Positions 33,795-41,784 of a stretch of 64,000 nucleotides of DNA are shown piece after piece. The notes under the pieces are model-generated. The model was not told the DNA's origin. It saw only the letters and a program-made list of their open reading frames with translations, and made no database searches. The translations under genes were made by a program, and so were the position numbers. Source of the stretch: Hyphomonadaceae bacterium UBA1933 (GTDB lineage Bacteria > Pseudomonadota > Alphaproteobacteria > Caulobacterales > Aquidulcibacteraceae). The stretch is taken from contig DDFH01000006.1 in the NCBI GenBank assembly GCA_002337085.1, positions 525,098 through 589,097 on the forward strand. Direction: 5' to 3'. Positions within the stretch are counted from its first letter, which is position 1. Each line of letters begins with the position of its first letter.

Positions 33795-36551
33795 TTAGGC
33801 AATTTTGCCGTGGCAATGTTTGAATTTCTTGCCGCTTCCGCACGGACAATCGGCATTGCGTGGGGTATTAAGCCAGTTTCTTGGCATATCGCCCATTGGT
33901 GATGGTACAAGATCATCCGCATCATCGCCCATTTCATCAAGATCAGTATCAGGGCGTGGATGCGATGCCTTTATATCTGATGGATTGATGAAGCCTTCAC
34001 CAAATTGGGAAATATCCGCACCTTCGATAAGGCCTGCATTAACTTCTTGTGGCGGGCGTTGCATGATTTGTAGGTTTTGCAGGATTGAAACCACATCATT
34101 GCGCAATTCTTCACGCATGGTTTCGAATAATGTAAAGCCTTCTGTTTTATACTCAATCAATGGGTCGCGCTGTCCATAGCCGCGAAGGTGAATAACTGAG
34201 CGTAAGTGATCAACGGTTACAAGGTGCTCCCGCCATTTTGCATCAATGGTTTGAAGCAATACTTGTTTTTCAACATCGCGTGCTTGATCGGCGCCAATAA
34301 CCGCAACTTTTTCTTCCCAAAGTTTTTCTGAGGCTTCGATAATACGATTTTTAATATCGTTATCGTCAACGCCTTCTTCAGAAATCCACTCTTTAAGTGG
34401 TAAGTCAACGCCAAGCCCAGATTTAACTGCCTCATGAAGGCCGTCACCATCCCATTGTTCTGGCAATAGTTTTGGCGGCATAAAGCGGGCGCATAAATCA
34501 TCAATTACTTCTTCGCGCATAAAGGCGATGGTTTCTTCAACATCATCGTCACGCATGAATTCTTTACGCTCTTCAAAGATTTGCTTCCGCTGGTCATTGA
34601 TAACGTCATCGTATTTCAAAAGATTTTTACGGATGTCAAAGTTACGGGCCTCAACGCGTTTTTGCGCGATTTCCATGGCTTTGTTCATCATGCGCTCTTC
34701 AATTGGTTCATCTTCTGGGATGTTCATTGAAGACATAAGATTTTTGAATTTGTCGCCACCGAAAATACGCAATAAATCGTCCTCGGTTGATAGATAGAAA
34801 CGTGAACGACCTGGGTCACCTTGGCGACCAGTACGACCACGAAGCTGGTTATCAATACGACGGCTTTCGTGACGCTCTGTACCCAAAACGTAAAGACCAC
34901 CAAGATCAAGCGATTTTTGTTTTGCCTTTTCAATCTCAGGAACGATTTCAGATTTTAATTTTTCAATCTCTTCAGGAGTCATTTCACGACCCCATGCAGC
35001 TTCACGTTCACGCTGCTTTTTGGCGATACGCATTTCAAGGTTACCGCCAAGCTGAATATCTGTACCACGACCTGCCATGTTGGTGGCGATGGTTACCGCA
35101 CCCGGAACGCCGGCATCGGCGATAATTTCCGCCTCTTGTTCGTGATAGCGGGCGTTAAGAACATTGTGTGGAATTTTTTTCTTTTTCAAAAGCTCGGAAA
35201 TCACTTCTGATTTTTCGATTGATGCCGTACCAACCAAAATCGGTTGACCTTTGGTATGGGTTTCCTCGATATCGCGGACGATTGCACGGTGTTTCGCATC
35301 TTCGGTTTGGAATACGAGGTCGTTATCATCAATCCGTTGAACAGGGCGATTGGTTGGAATTTCAATAACCGATAGCCCATAAATAGATTCAAATTCCGCC
35401 GCTTCGGTCTGCGCAGTACCGGTCATACCAGCAAGTTTTGAATAAAGACGGAAATAGTTTTGGAAGGTAATGGATGCAAGAGTTTGGTTTTCTGGCTGAA
35501 TATCAGCACCCTCTTTTGCTTCGATTGCTTGATGCAGACCTTCTGATAGGCGGCGACCAGTCATCATACGACCAGTAAACTCGTCAATAAGAATTACTTC
35601 ACCATCTTTAACGATGTAATCTTTATCGCGTTGGAAAAGCACGTGGGCTTTTAATGCCTGGTTCACGTGGTGAACCGTTGAAGTATTGGCAACCTCATAC
35701 AATGAACCTTGAAGCAGGCCATGTTGGACAAGCAATTCTTCAATATGCTCGGAGCCTTGTTCAGTGAATACCGCAGTTCTTTGTTTCTCGTCATGTTCGT
35801 AATCAGATTTATCGAGAAGATAGATTAATTCATCAACTTTGCGGTAAAAATCAGAACGGTCATCAGTTGGACCAGAAATAATAAGTGGTGTTCGCGCCTC
35901 GTCAACAAGGATTGAGTCGACCTCATCCACGATTGCAAAATGGTGTCCGCGTTGTGCCATTTCATCAAGGCTATATTTCAAATTATCACGAAGATAATCA
36001 AAACCTAATTCGTTATTGGTTGCATAGGTAATATCGCAATTATATGCCGCGCGGCGTTCACTATCACGTAAATCAGGAACGATAATACCGGTTGAAAGCC
36101 CCAAAAAGCTGTAAACTTGTCCCATCCATGATGCGTCACGACGTGCAAGATAATCGTTTACGGTTACGACATGTGCGCCTTTACCTTCTAATGCATTAAG
36201 GTAAACAGGTGCGGTTGCCACAAGGGTTTTACCCTCACCAGTACGCATTTCCGCGATTGAGCCAGAGTTTAAAACCATGCCGCCCACAAGCTGCACATCG
36301 TAATGACGCTGCCCAAGGGCACGTTTTGATGCTTCGCGGACTACTGCAAATGCCTCATCAAGAATGTCGTCTAACTTTGCGCCATTCTCTAGTTTTTGTT
36401 TAAACTCAGCGGTCTTGGCGGCAAGTGCAGCATCAGAAAGTTTAGATATTTCTGCCTCTAATGGGTTAATGCGTTGTTGAACGCGCTGCATAAGGGATTT
36501 TACTTTGCGATCGTTAGAAGATCCAAAAATTTTAGTAATGGCATTAAGCAT
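33795..36551 (-). CDS. secA: Protein translocase motor ATPase SecA
   Basis: A 918-residue SecA that drives preproteins through SecYEG with ATP. Walker A is in MRTGEGKTLVATAPVYLNAL near residue 101, the DEAD-type motif reads IVDEVDSILVDEARTPLIIS near residue 206, and GMTGTAQTEAAEFESIYGL near residue 375 and TNMAGRGTDIQLGGN near residue 490 are helicase motifs. The C-terminal zinc tail CPCGSGKKFKHCHG binds SecB and phospholipid. The gene is complete. A diverged copy of its tail DNA lies about 180 bases downstream beyond a family A repeat and the 48-bp element. Confidence 0.98.
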   Translation of the reverse strand: MLNAITKIFGSSNDRKVKSLMQRVQQRINPLEAEISKLSDAALAAKTAEFKQKLENGAKLDDILDEAFAVVREASKRALGQRHYDVQLVGGMVLNSGSIAEMRTGEGKTLVATAPVYLNALEGKGAHVVTVNDYLARRDASWMGQVYSFLGLSTGIIVPDLRDSERRAAYNCDITYATNNELGFDYLRDNLKYSLDEMAQRGHHFAIVDEVDSILVDEARTPLIISGPTDDRSDFYRKVDELIYLLDKSDYEHDEKQRTAVFTEQGSEHIEELLVQHGLLQGSLYEVANTSTVHHVNQALKAHVLFQRDKDYIVKDGEVILIDEFTGRMMTGRRLSEGLHQAIEAKEGADIQPENQTLASITFQNYFRLYSKLAGMTGTAQTEAAEFESIYGLSVIEIPTNRPVQRIDDNDLVFQTEDAKHRAIVRDIEETHTKGQPILVGTASIEKSEVISELLKKKKIPHNVLNARYHEQEAEIIADAGVPGAVTIATNMAGRGTDIQLGGNLEMRIAKKQREREAAWGREMTPEEIEKLKSEIVPEIEKAKQKSLDLGGLYVLGTERHESRRIDNQLRGRTGRQGDPGRSRFYLSTEDDLLRIFGGDKFKNLMSSMNIPEDEPIEERMMNKAMEIAQKRVEARNFDIRKNLLKYDDVINDQRKQIFEERKEFMRDDDVEETIAFMREEVIDDLCARFMPPKLLPEQWDGDGLHEAVKSGLGVDLPLKEWISEEGVDDNDIKNRIIEASEKLWEEKVAVIGADQARDVEKQVLLQTIDAKWREHLVTVDHLRSVIHLRGYGQRDPLIEYKTEGFTLFETMREELRNDVVSILQNLQIMQRPPQEVNAGLIEGADISQFGEGFINPSDIKASHPRPDTDLDEMGDDADDLVPSPMGDMPRNWLNTPRNADCPCGSGKKFKHCHGKIA

Positions 36552-36704
36552 GATATTTTCTTTGCTATATGAATTTTGCGCTTAAATGGCGTATTTATTG
36601 TTAATTTGCAAGTTTAAGCATAAGTTTGTTGCCCTAAACTCGTAATATAAAGCAGTTAATCACCTTTTCCCCGAGTTCAATGGGGTTTTTAAAGAATCTG
36701 CAGT

Positions 36705-37652
36705 TTAGTTGTTTTGCATGAAACCATCAAAATACTGCCAGAATTTTTGCCGATATTCCTCTTTTTCAACCATTATCTCGTGCATTGCGCCATCAATGCG
36801 GACAAGGCAGGCATTGGGAAGGTCTGCTGCAATTCGGTTTTGCGCGTCATTATCGACAATTAATTCTTCGCCAGCTTGATAAACCAAAACTGGAATTTTG
36901 ATTTTTTCTAATTTTTCTTTGGTAAACCCTGCCATCATTTGGAAAGATTTATTTATCCATTGATTGGTTGGTCCGCCAAGTTGCAGGCGTGGTTCGGAAA
37001 GCATTAATGCCGAATTGCGTCTGAAATTATGTGGTGAGTGTGTCACGTCTGATGTCGAAAAAGGTTGTGGTGACCAAATATGACGTGTTCCCATTGCGGT
37101 TTTTTTACGCATACCAAGGGCGCAAACCGCCGCCGATAATTGCCGTGCAAATGGCAGTGGTTTTAGCCACCACATCGGTGCATTAAAAATCGCGGCCTTA
37201 ATTATTGGAATGTAATCTTGCAATAGGATATGCATGGCAATCATGCCGCCCATTGAATGGCTTAACATGTAAAAAGGTTCGGGTAAGCGGTCGCGCAGTT
37301 TTAGGAATGTCGCCTGAATATGAATTGCGGCATTATCAAAACTATCAATATGCCCCAACATTTTATCATCCAATAATCTGTCTGACATTGCCTGCCCACG
37401 ATTATCAACAATCAGGACGTTAAAACCACGCTCATTAAGTTCAATGATGGTTTTTGCATATTTTTCAATATATTCAGTGCGTCCAGGAATAACGAGAAAT
37501 GAACCTTTTGGGATTTGCCTTGTGGGGACAAAGGCAACCCGCATTCGTACAATTTGCCCGGTTTCAATATTTGGCGGGCCATCGACCCAATAAATTTCAG
37601 GGTTATTTAATTGTTGGGTTAATTCATCAATTAAAAAATCTTGCATTGGCAT
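36705..37652 (-). CDS. Alpha/beta hydrolase, lysophospholipase-like
   Basis: A 315-residue serine hydrolase of the PldB/monoglyceride-lipase type (hydrolase 4 family). The oxyanion-hole segment is in FLVIPGRTEYIEKYAKTI near residue 53, the nucleophile elbow is LSHSMGGMIAMH near residue 130, and the catalytic His is in DGAMHEIMVEKEEYR near residue 290. No signal peptide is seen. The ATG at 37652 shares its A with the stop codon of the upstream SCP2 gene (TGATG), implying translational coupling with that lipid-binding protein. A lipid ester substrate is therefore likely (inference). Confidence 0.85.
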   Translation of the reverse strand: MPMQDFLIDELTQQLNNPEIYWVDGPPNIETGQIVRMRVAFVPTRQIPKGSFLVIPGRTEYIEKYAKTIIELNERGFNVLIVDNRGQAMSDRLLDDKMLGHIDSFDNAAIHIQATFLKLRDRLPEPFYMLSHSMGGMIAMHILLQDYIPIIKAAIFNAPMWWLKPLPFARQLSAAVCALGMRKKTAMGTRHIWSPQPFSTSDVTHSPHNFRRNSALMLSEPRLQLGGPTNQWINKSFQMMAGFTKEKLEKIKIPVLVYQAGEELIVDNDAQNRIAADLPNACLVRIDGAMHEIMVEKEEYRQKFWQYFDGFMQNN

Positions 37653-37948
37653 CACGATAAGAAAGATTGCAATTTCATTGCGGCGCCAATGTCGCCATCA
37701 ACTTTTAATTTCCCACCCATGAATGCCGCCATCGGATTTAAATTGCCTTTTGCAAGGTCAAGAAAATCAGGAATGCTTATGCTTATGGTGCAATCTGCAT
37801 CTTTATCATCGTTGGAAACTTTGTTTTCGTCCGCCCCGTCGATGAAAATAATACCTGCATCAACAAGATTAAGTTTGAATTTTACGCCAATGGGGGCATG
37901 TGTTTTTGCTTTGGCATCTATTTTTGCTGTTAATTCCTGTAAATTCAT
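37652..37948 (-). CDS. SCP2 sterol-binding domain protein
   Basis: A 98-residue protein made of one SCP2 lipid-binding domain: VKFKLNLVDAGIIFIDG near residue 23 is followed by DADCTISISIPDFLDLAKGN and NPMAAFMGGKLKVDGDIGAA. Such proteins bind fatty acyl chains or other lipids. It is translationally coupled to the downstream lysophospholipase-like gene by a TGATG overlap. Confidence 0.9.
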   Translation of the reverse strand: MNLQELTAKIDAKAKTHAPIGVKFKLNLVDAGIIFIDGADENKVSNDDKDADCTISISIPDFLDLAKGNLNPMAAFMGGKLKVDGDIGAAMKLQSFLS

Positions 37949-38050
37949 GCTTTCATCTCGTATCAGAAAAGAATATTCTAAATTAAAGAATAACCTATGA
38001 ATATGAATAATCTTATATTCAATATAAAATCAACTTAATCAGATGTGAAA

Positions 38051-38860
38051 ATGCAAAATTTCGGATATTTCGCTCCCACAAAATTTCAATTATCTCTCAT
38101 AAATTGGTCTCGTGACAATGATGCTAAGGGTGGGCCAAAAATCGTGGCTTCAATTGCCCGCCGTCTTACCGCGCGGATAAAGCAACCTCCGTATGATTTG
38201 GAAACGTTTGGCATTAAAATGCGCCTTGACCCAAGCCGTAATATTGCCGAAAAACGCCTTGTATTTTCACCTAATCGTTTCGATTTTAAAGAGCGTGAGA
38301 TTTTGTCAAAAACCCTGGTTAATGGCGATGTGTTTGTTGATATTGGCGCAAATATTGGCGGCTATTCAATGTGGGCGGCAAAGTTTGTTGGTTCAGGAAA
38401 AGTAATCGCATTAGAGCCGCAGCCAAAAGTTTTTGCCCGCCTTAAAGCCAATGCTGATTTAAATCCAGAATTTAATATCGTCCCACTTCAAATTGCTGCA
38501 GGTGCGGATGATTCAAAAATGATGATGTCGATTTCCGCCGCCAATGATGGTGAAGCATCTTTGCAGCGTCTGGGACAAGGTGGTGGCTTTGTTGAGGTTG
38601 ATGTGAAACCATTGCTAGACATATTACGGTCGCAAAACATTACTAAGGTCAAGGCATTTAAAATTGATGTTGAGGGTTTTGAGGAAAGTGTATTGTTACC
38701 ATTTTTCAAAACCGCCCCCAAAAGCCTGTTTCCGCAATTAATCATCCTTGAACGGGGTGACGGAGATTGGGAAACCGATTTAAAGCAAAGCTTGATTGAT
38801 GTTGGCTATCGAGTCGCCGAAACTTTACGCATGAATTATGTTATGGAATTAGTAAAATGA
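38051..38860 (+). CDS. FkbM family methyltransferase
   Basis: A 269-residue SAM-dependent methyltransferase of the FkbM family. Motif I reads VFVDIGANIGGYSMWAAK near residue 96, the acidic loop is VIALEPQPKVFARLKAN near residue 119, and the FkbM signature is KAFKIDVEGFEESVLLPF near residue 200. It probably O-methylates a sugar in a glycan or natural product. I use the ATG at 38051; a GTG two codons upstream is also possible. The downstream GST gene overlaps its stop by four bases. Confidence 0.87.
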   Translation: MQNFGYFAPTKFQLSLINWSRDNDAKGGPKIVASIARRLTARIKQPPYDLETFGIKMRLDPSRNIAEKRLVFSPNRFDFKEREILSKTLVNGDVFVDIGANIGGYSMWAAKFVGSGKVIALEPQPKVFARLKANADLNPEFNIVPLQIAAGADDSKMMMSISAANDGEASLQRLGQGGGFVEVDVKPLLDILRSQNITKVKAFKIDVEGFEESVLLPFFKTAPKSLFPQLIILERGDGDWETDLKQSLIDVGYRVAETLRMNYVMELVK

Positions 38861-39444
38861 AATTATTCTATGCCCCCGCGTCACCATTTGCCCGTAAATG
38901 CCGCATTGTTGCCTTTGAAACCGGACTTGTTGGTAAAATCGAGCTTGTGAATGCACCGCCATCTGAAAACCCACCGGAATTAATTGCCGTAAACCCAATT
39001 GTGCAAATTCCAACATTAATATTGGAAGATGGACGTTCTGTTATTGGCTCTGATATGATTTGCTCTTATTTAATTGCTATGTCTGGCAATAAATCACTTT
39101 ATTCCGATGATTTGGGTCTTGAAGAGCGCAGGCTTGAAGTTTTTGCCGATGGTGCTTCTGAGGTTGCGGTTAAATTGCGTTATGAATTAATCCGTCCGAT
39201 TGGAAAACAATTTACTGATAATATTACCCGCTTGCAAAACCACATTAAACGGGTCTTGGAATTTCTTGATAGCGAAGTAAATCCAGATGCCTATAATCTT
39301 GGAACAATTGCCACACTTTGCGCGATTGATTACAATGATTTGCGCCACCCTGATTTAACTGCAACCATTAATGTTCCGAATTTACGGACATTGCAAAGAA
39401 ATATGGCGGCAAAGGAAATTGTAAAAACCACTGCGCCGCAATAA
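38857..39444 (+). CDS. Glutathione S-transferase family protein
   Basis: A 195-residue GST. The N-terminal thioredoxin fold starts MKLFYAPASPFARKCRI, whose Ser after APA is the likely catalytic residue. NPIVQIPTLILEDGRSVIGS near residue 46 includes the cis-proline. The C-terminal helical domain begins near residue 90. It overlaps the FkbM gene through ATGA and is co-transcribed with it. Its own substrate is unknown. Confidence 0.88.
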   Translation: MKLFYAPASPFARKCRIVAFETGLVGKIELVNAPPSENPPELIAVNPIVQIPTLILEDGRSVIGSDMICSYLIAMSGNKSLYSDDLGLEERRLEVFADGASEVAVKLRYELIRPIGKQFTDNITRLQNHIKRVLEFLDSEVNPDAYNLGTIATLCAIDYNDLRHPDLTATINVPNLRTLQRNMAAKEIVKTTAPQ

Positions 39445-39474
39445 TTGGTTTTACCCCCCCCCTGCGACAATGTA

Positions 39475-39492
39475 CTACGACCAAAGTCGTAG
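39475..39492. promoter_or_regulatory. Palindromic site upstream of pta-ackA
   Basis: CTACGACCAAAGTCGTAG is a perfect inverted repeat with 7-bp arms and a 4-bp spacer, 62 bp upstream of the pta start. It lacks a T run, so it is more likely a protein-binding site than a terminator. It is a candidate operator for an acetate-metabolism regulator (inference). Confidence 0.5.
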
Positions 39493-39554
39493 ATTTGTTA
39501 ACTAAATTGCATTAATGGGTCTGTTTTATAAATAGTCTTGAGTAGGGGAAAATA

Positions 39555-40499
39555 ATGCATAAAATCGGCGCAAAATATGCCAAAATGCTTGATGCTGCTA
39601 ATGGTCTTGAACCTTTAAGAACCGCTGTGGTTCATCCTGTTGACACTGCCTCAATTGGTGGTGCGATGGAGGCCAAAGAAGCGGGTTTTATTACACCAAT
39701 TTTGGTCGGACCAGAAGCAAAAATCAGGCGTGCTGCCGATGAAGCCGGCGTTGATATTTCTGATGTCGAACTTGTGCCAACCAGTCACAGCCATGCCGCC
39801 GCTGCCGAAGGTGTACGTATTGTCCGTGCCGGACAAGCTGCTGCCTTAATGAAGGGTGCATTGCATACTGATGAGCTTATGAGTGCGGTAATGTCTTCAA
39901 CCGAAGGCTTGCGCACTGCGCGCCGCATTACCCATGTGTTCGCGCTTGATGTCCCTAGCTATCACAAGCCGTTATTCATTACCGATGCCGCCATTAATAT
40001 TTATCCAACCTTGGAAGATAAGCGCGACATTATCCAAAACGCGATTGATCTTTGCCATGCCCTTGATATTAAAGAGCCAAAGGTTGCCATTCTTTCGGCG
40101 GTGGAAACTATTAACCCCCGCATTAATTCAACTATCGAAGCTGCTGCACTATGCAAAATGGCGGAACGCGGACAAATTACTGGTGGTGTTCTTGATGGCC
40201 CACTGGCATTTGATAACGCAATCTCGCGCGAGGCGGCTGATACAAAACACATTGTTTCAGTGGTTGCGGGTGATGCAGATATTTTGGTTGCACCAGATTT
40301 AGAAGCTGGAAACATGCTTGCCAAACAATTGATTTATCTTGCGGGTGCGGACGCCGCAGGGATTGTTTTGGGCGCACGGGTTCCAATAATGCTTACATCA
40401 CGTTCAGATTCGCTTTTTGCTCGTCGTGCCTCGGCGGCGTTGGGTGTGCTTTTGGCACGCTTTAAGGCGTTGAATGAAAAAAATGTTGCTGCCGAATAG
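39555..40499 (+). CDS. pta: Phosphate acetyltransferase (short form)
   Basis: A 314-residue enzyme of the phosphate acetyl/butyryl-transferase family that interconverts acetyl-CoA and acetyl phosphate. The core is intact: EGVRIVRAGQAAALMKGALH near residue 85, FITDAAINIYPTLEDKRDI near residue 140, GGVLDGPLAFDNAIS near residue 213 and DILVAPDLEAGNMLAKQL near residue 240. It is the short form without the DRTGG regulatory domain. AGGGGAA precedes the ATG. It is followed six bases later by ackA, forming the acetate overflow or assimilation pair. Confidence 0.92.
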   Translation: MHKIGAKYAKMLDAANGLEPLRTAVVHPVDTASIGGAMEAKEAGFITPILVGPEAKIRRAADEAGVDISDVELVPTSHSHAAAAEGVRIVRAGQAAALMKGALHTDELMSAVMSSTEGLRTARRITHVFALDVPSYHKPLFITDAAINIYPTLEDKRDIIQNAIDLCHALDIKEPKVAILSAVETINPRINSTIEAAALCKMAERGQITGGVLDGPLAFDNAISREAADTKHIVSVVAGDADILVAPDLEAGNMLAKQLIYLAGADAAGIVLGARVPIMLTSRSDSLFARRASAALGVLLARFKALNEKNVAAE

Positions 40500-40505
40500 G
40501 GGTTA

Positions 40506-41675
40506 ATGATGAAAGATGTTAAAGGGATAATTGTATTTAACACTGGCTCATCATCCGTTAAATTTGCGCTTTATGGCATGGATTGCCTGAACCAATATTT
40601 GCACGGCACGATTGATGAAAAGCCAGACGGCGCAGTTTGCAGCTTTGTTGGCGATAAAGCGGATGAATTTGTCGATTTTGTTCCGCCTAAAACCGGTGGC
40701 CATGCGGTAATGATCGAGGCATTGCTTGATGGCTTTAAAACCTATTTGCCCGAAGTGAATACGGTTGCGGCGGGGCATAGGGTGGTTCATGGCGGTGATT
40801 ATTTTGATGGCCCTGTGATGGTGAATGATGACAGTATGGCAAAAATGGAAGATTTAATCCGCTATGCCTTTGTCCATCAGCCCCATAATATTCAGGCAAT
40901 CAAGGCGGTAAAAGCGCATTTCCCTGATTTGCCACAAGTTGCTTGCTTTGACACTGCCTTTCACCAGACGCAGCCACAGCTTGCAACCATGATGACAATT
41001 CCCAAAGAATTTTATGCGCGCGGTATTAAGCGTTATGGCTTTCACGGGCTATCATATCAAAATGTTGCCGATATTTTAGCAACTGAAAAAGACAATGGCG
41101 GGCGGGTTATTGCGGCCCACCTTGGCAATGGTGCAAGTATGTGCGCCATTAAAAATGGTAAAAGCATCGCCACAACAATGGGCATGACCGTGCTTGATGG
41201 TTTAATGATGGGGACACGTTCGGGTTCGGTTGATCCTGGGTTGTTGCTTTATTTGATAAATCAAGAAGGTTATAGCCCAAAAGATGTTGAGGCTATGCTA
41301 ACCAAAAAATCCGGGCTTTTGGGGGTTTCGGGAATTTCTAATGATATTCGTGATTTGATTGCCGCCAATTGTGATGATGCCAATATTGCGATTGATTTAT
41401 TTGCCTATCGTGCGGCGTGTGAAATTGGTTCTTTATCGGTTGCTTTGGGCGGGCTTGACCGTTTGGTTTTCACCGGCGGCATTGGTGAAAATGCGGCCTT
41501 GGTGCGTGAGAAGATAATTGAATATCTTGGTTTCATGAATGTGAAGCTTGATAAGACTAAGAATGCTTCCAAAACAGAATTTATTCACGCCAATGATTCC
41601 GATGTTAAGGTTCAGATTATCAAGGCCGATGAGGAATTGGTAATTGCCAAGGCGGTAAAGGCACTTTTGGGATAA
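40506..41675 (+). CDS. ackA: Acetate kinase
   Basis: A 389-residue ASKHA-fold kinase that transfers phosphate between acetyl phosphate and ADP. The N-terminal IVFNTGSSSVKFALY phosphate loop, GHRVVHGGDYFDGPVMVNDD near residue 91, KRYGFHGLSYQNVADILA near residue 177 and RLVFTGGIGENAALVRE near residue 325 are typical. AGGGG lies upstream of two adjacent ATG codons; either may be used. It forms an operon with pta. A family B-like hairpin follows. Confidence 0.95.
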   Translation: MMKDVKGIIVFNTGSSSVKFALYGMDCLNQYLHGTIDEKPDGAVCSFVGDKADEFVDFVPPKTGGHAVMIEALLDGFKTYLPEVNTVAAGHRVVHGGDYFDGPVMVNDDSMAKMEDLIRYAFVHQPHNIQAIKAVKAHFPDLPQVACFDTAFHQTQPQLATMMTIPKEFYARGIKRYGFHGLSYQNVADILATEKDNGGRVIAAHLGNGASMCAIKNGKSIATTMGMTVLDGLMMGTRSGSVDPGLLLYLINQEGYSPKDVEAMLTKKSGLLGVSGISNDIRDLIAANCDDANIAIDLFAYRAACEIGSLSVALGGLDRLVFTGGIGENAALVREKIIEYLGFMNVKLDKTKNASKTEFIHANDSDVKVQIIKADEELVIAKAVKALLG

Positions 41676-41692
41676 GAATTAAGATTTTTGCG

Positions 41693-41774
41693 GTCATGCC
41701 GGAATTTTTCTGCAAGAAAAATGTCCGGCATCTCGTGAACCATGAATGAGATGCCGCAACAAGTGCGGCATGAC
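41693..41774. repeat. Family B repeat with a replaced first hairpin, copy 3
   Basis: The first hairpin here is ATGCCGGA ... TCCGGCAT instead of CCCCGC/GCGGGG. The second module, GATGCCGCAACAAGTGCGGC, equals that of copy 2. It lies between ackA and the convergent acyl-CoA dehydrogenase gene. Confidence 0.8.
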
Positions 41775-41784
41775 ATTTTATAAC

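Noticed and set aside
33614..33823. 69-codon plus-strand frame between the superoxide dismutase and secA genes
   Set aside because: It spans the secA tail copy, the 48-bp element and a family A repeat in turn, so it is not a gene.
36660..36690. CCCC ... GGGG-TTTTT hairpin between secA and the hydrolase gene
   Set aside because: The stem has only four G-C pairs and the T run faces a strand with no gene upstream, so I do not call it a terminator.
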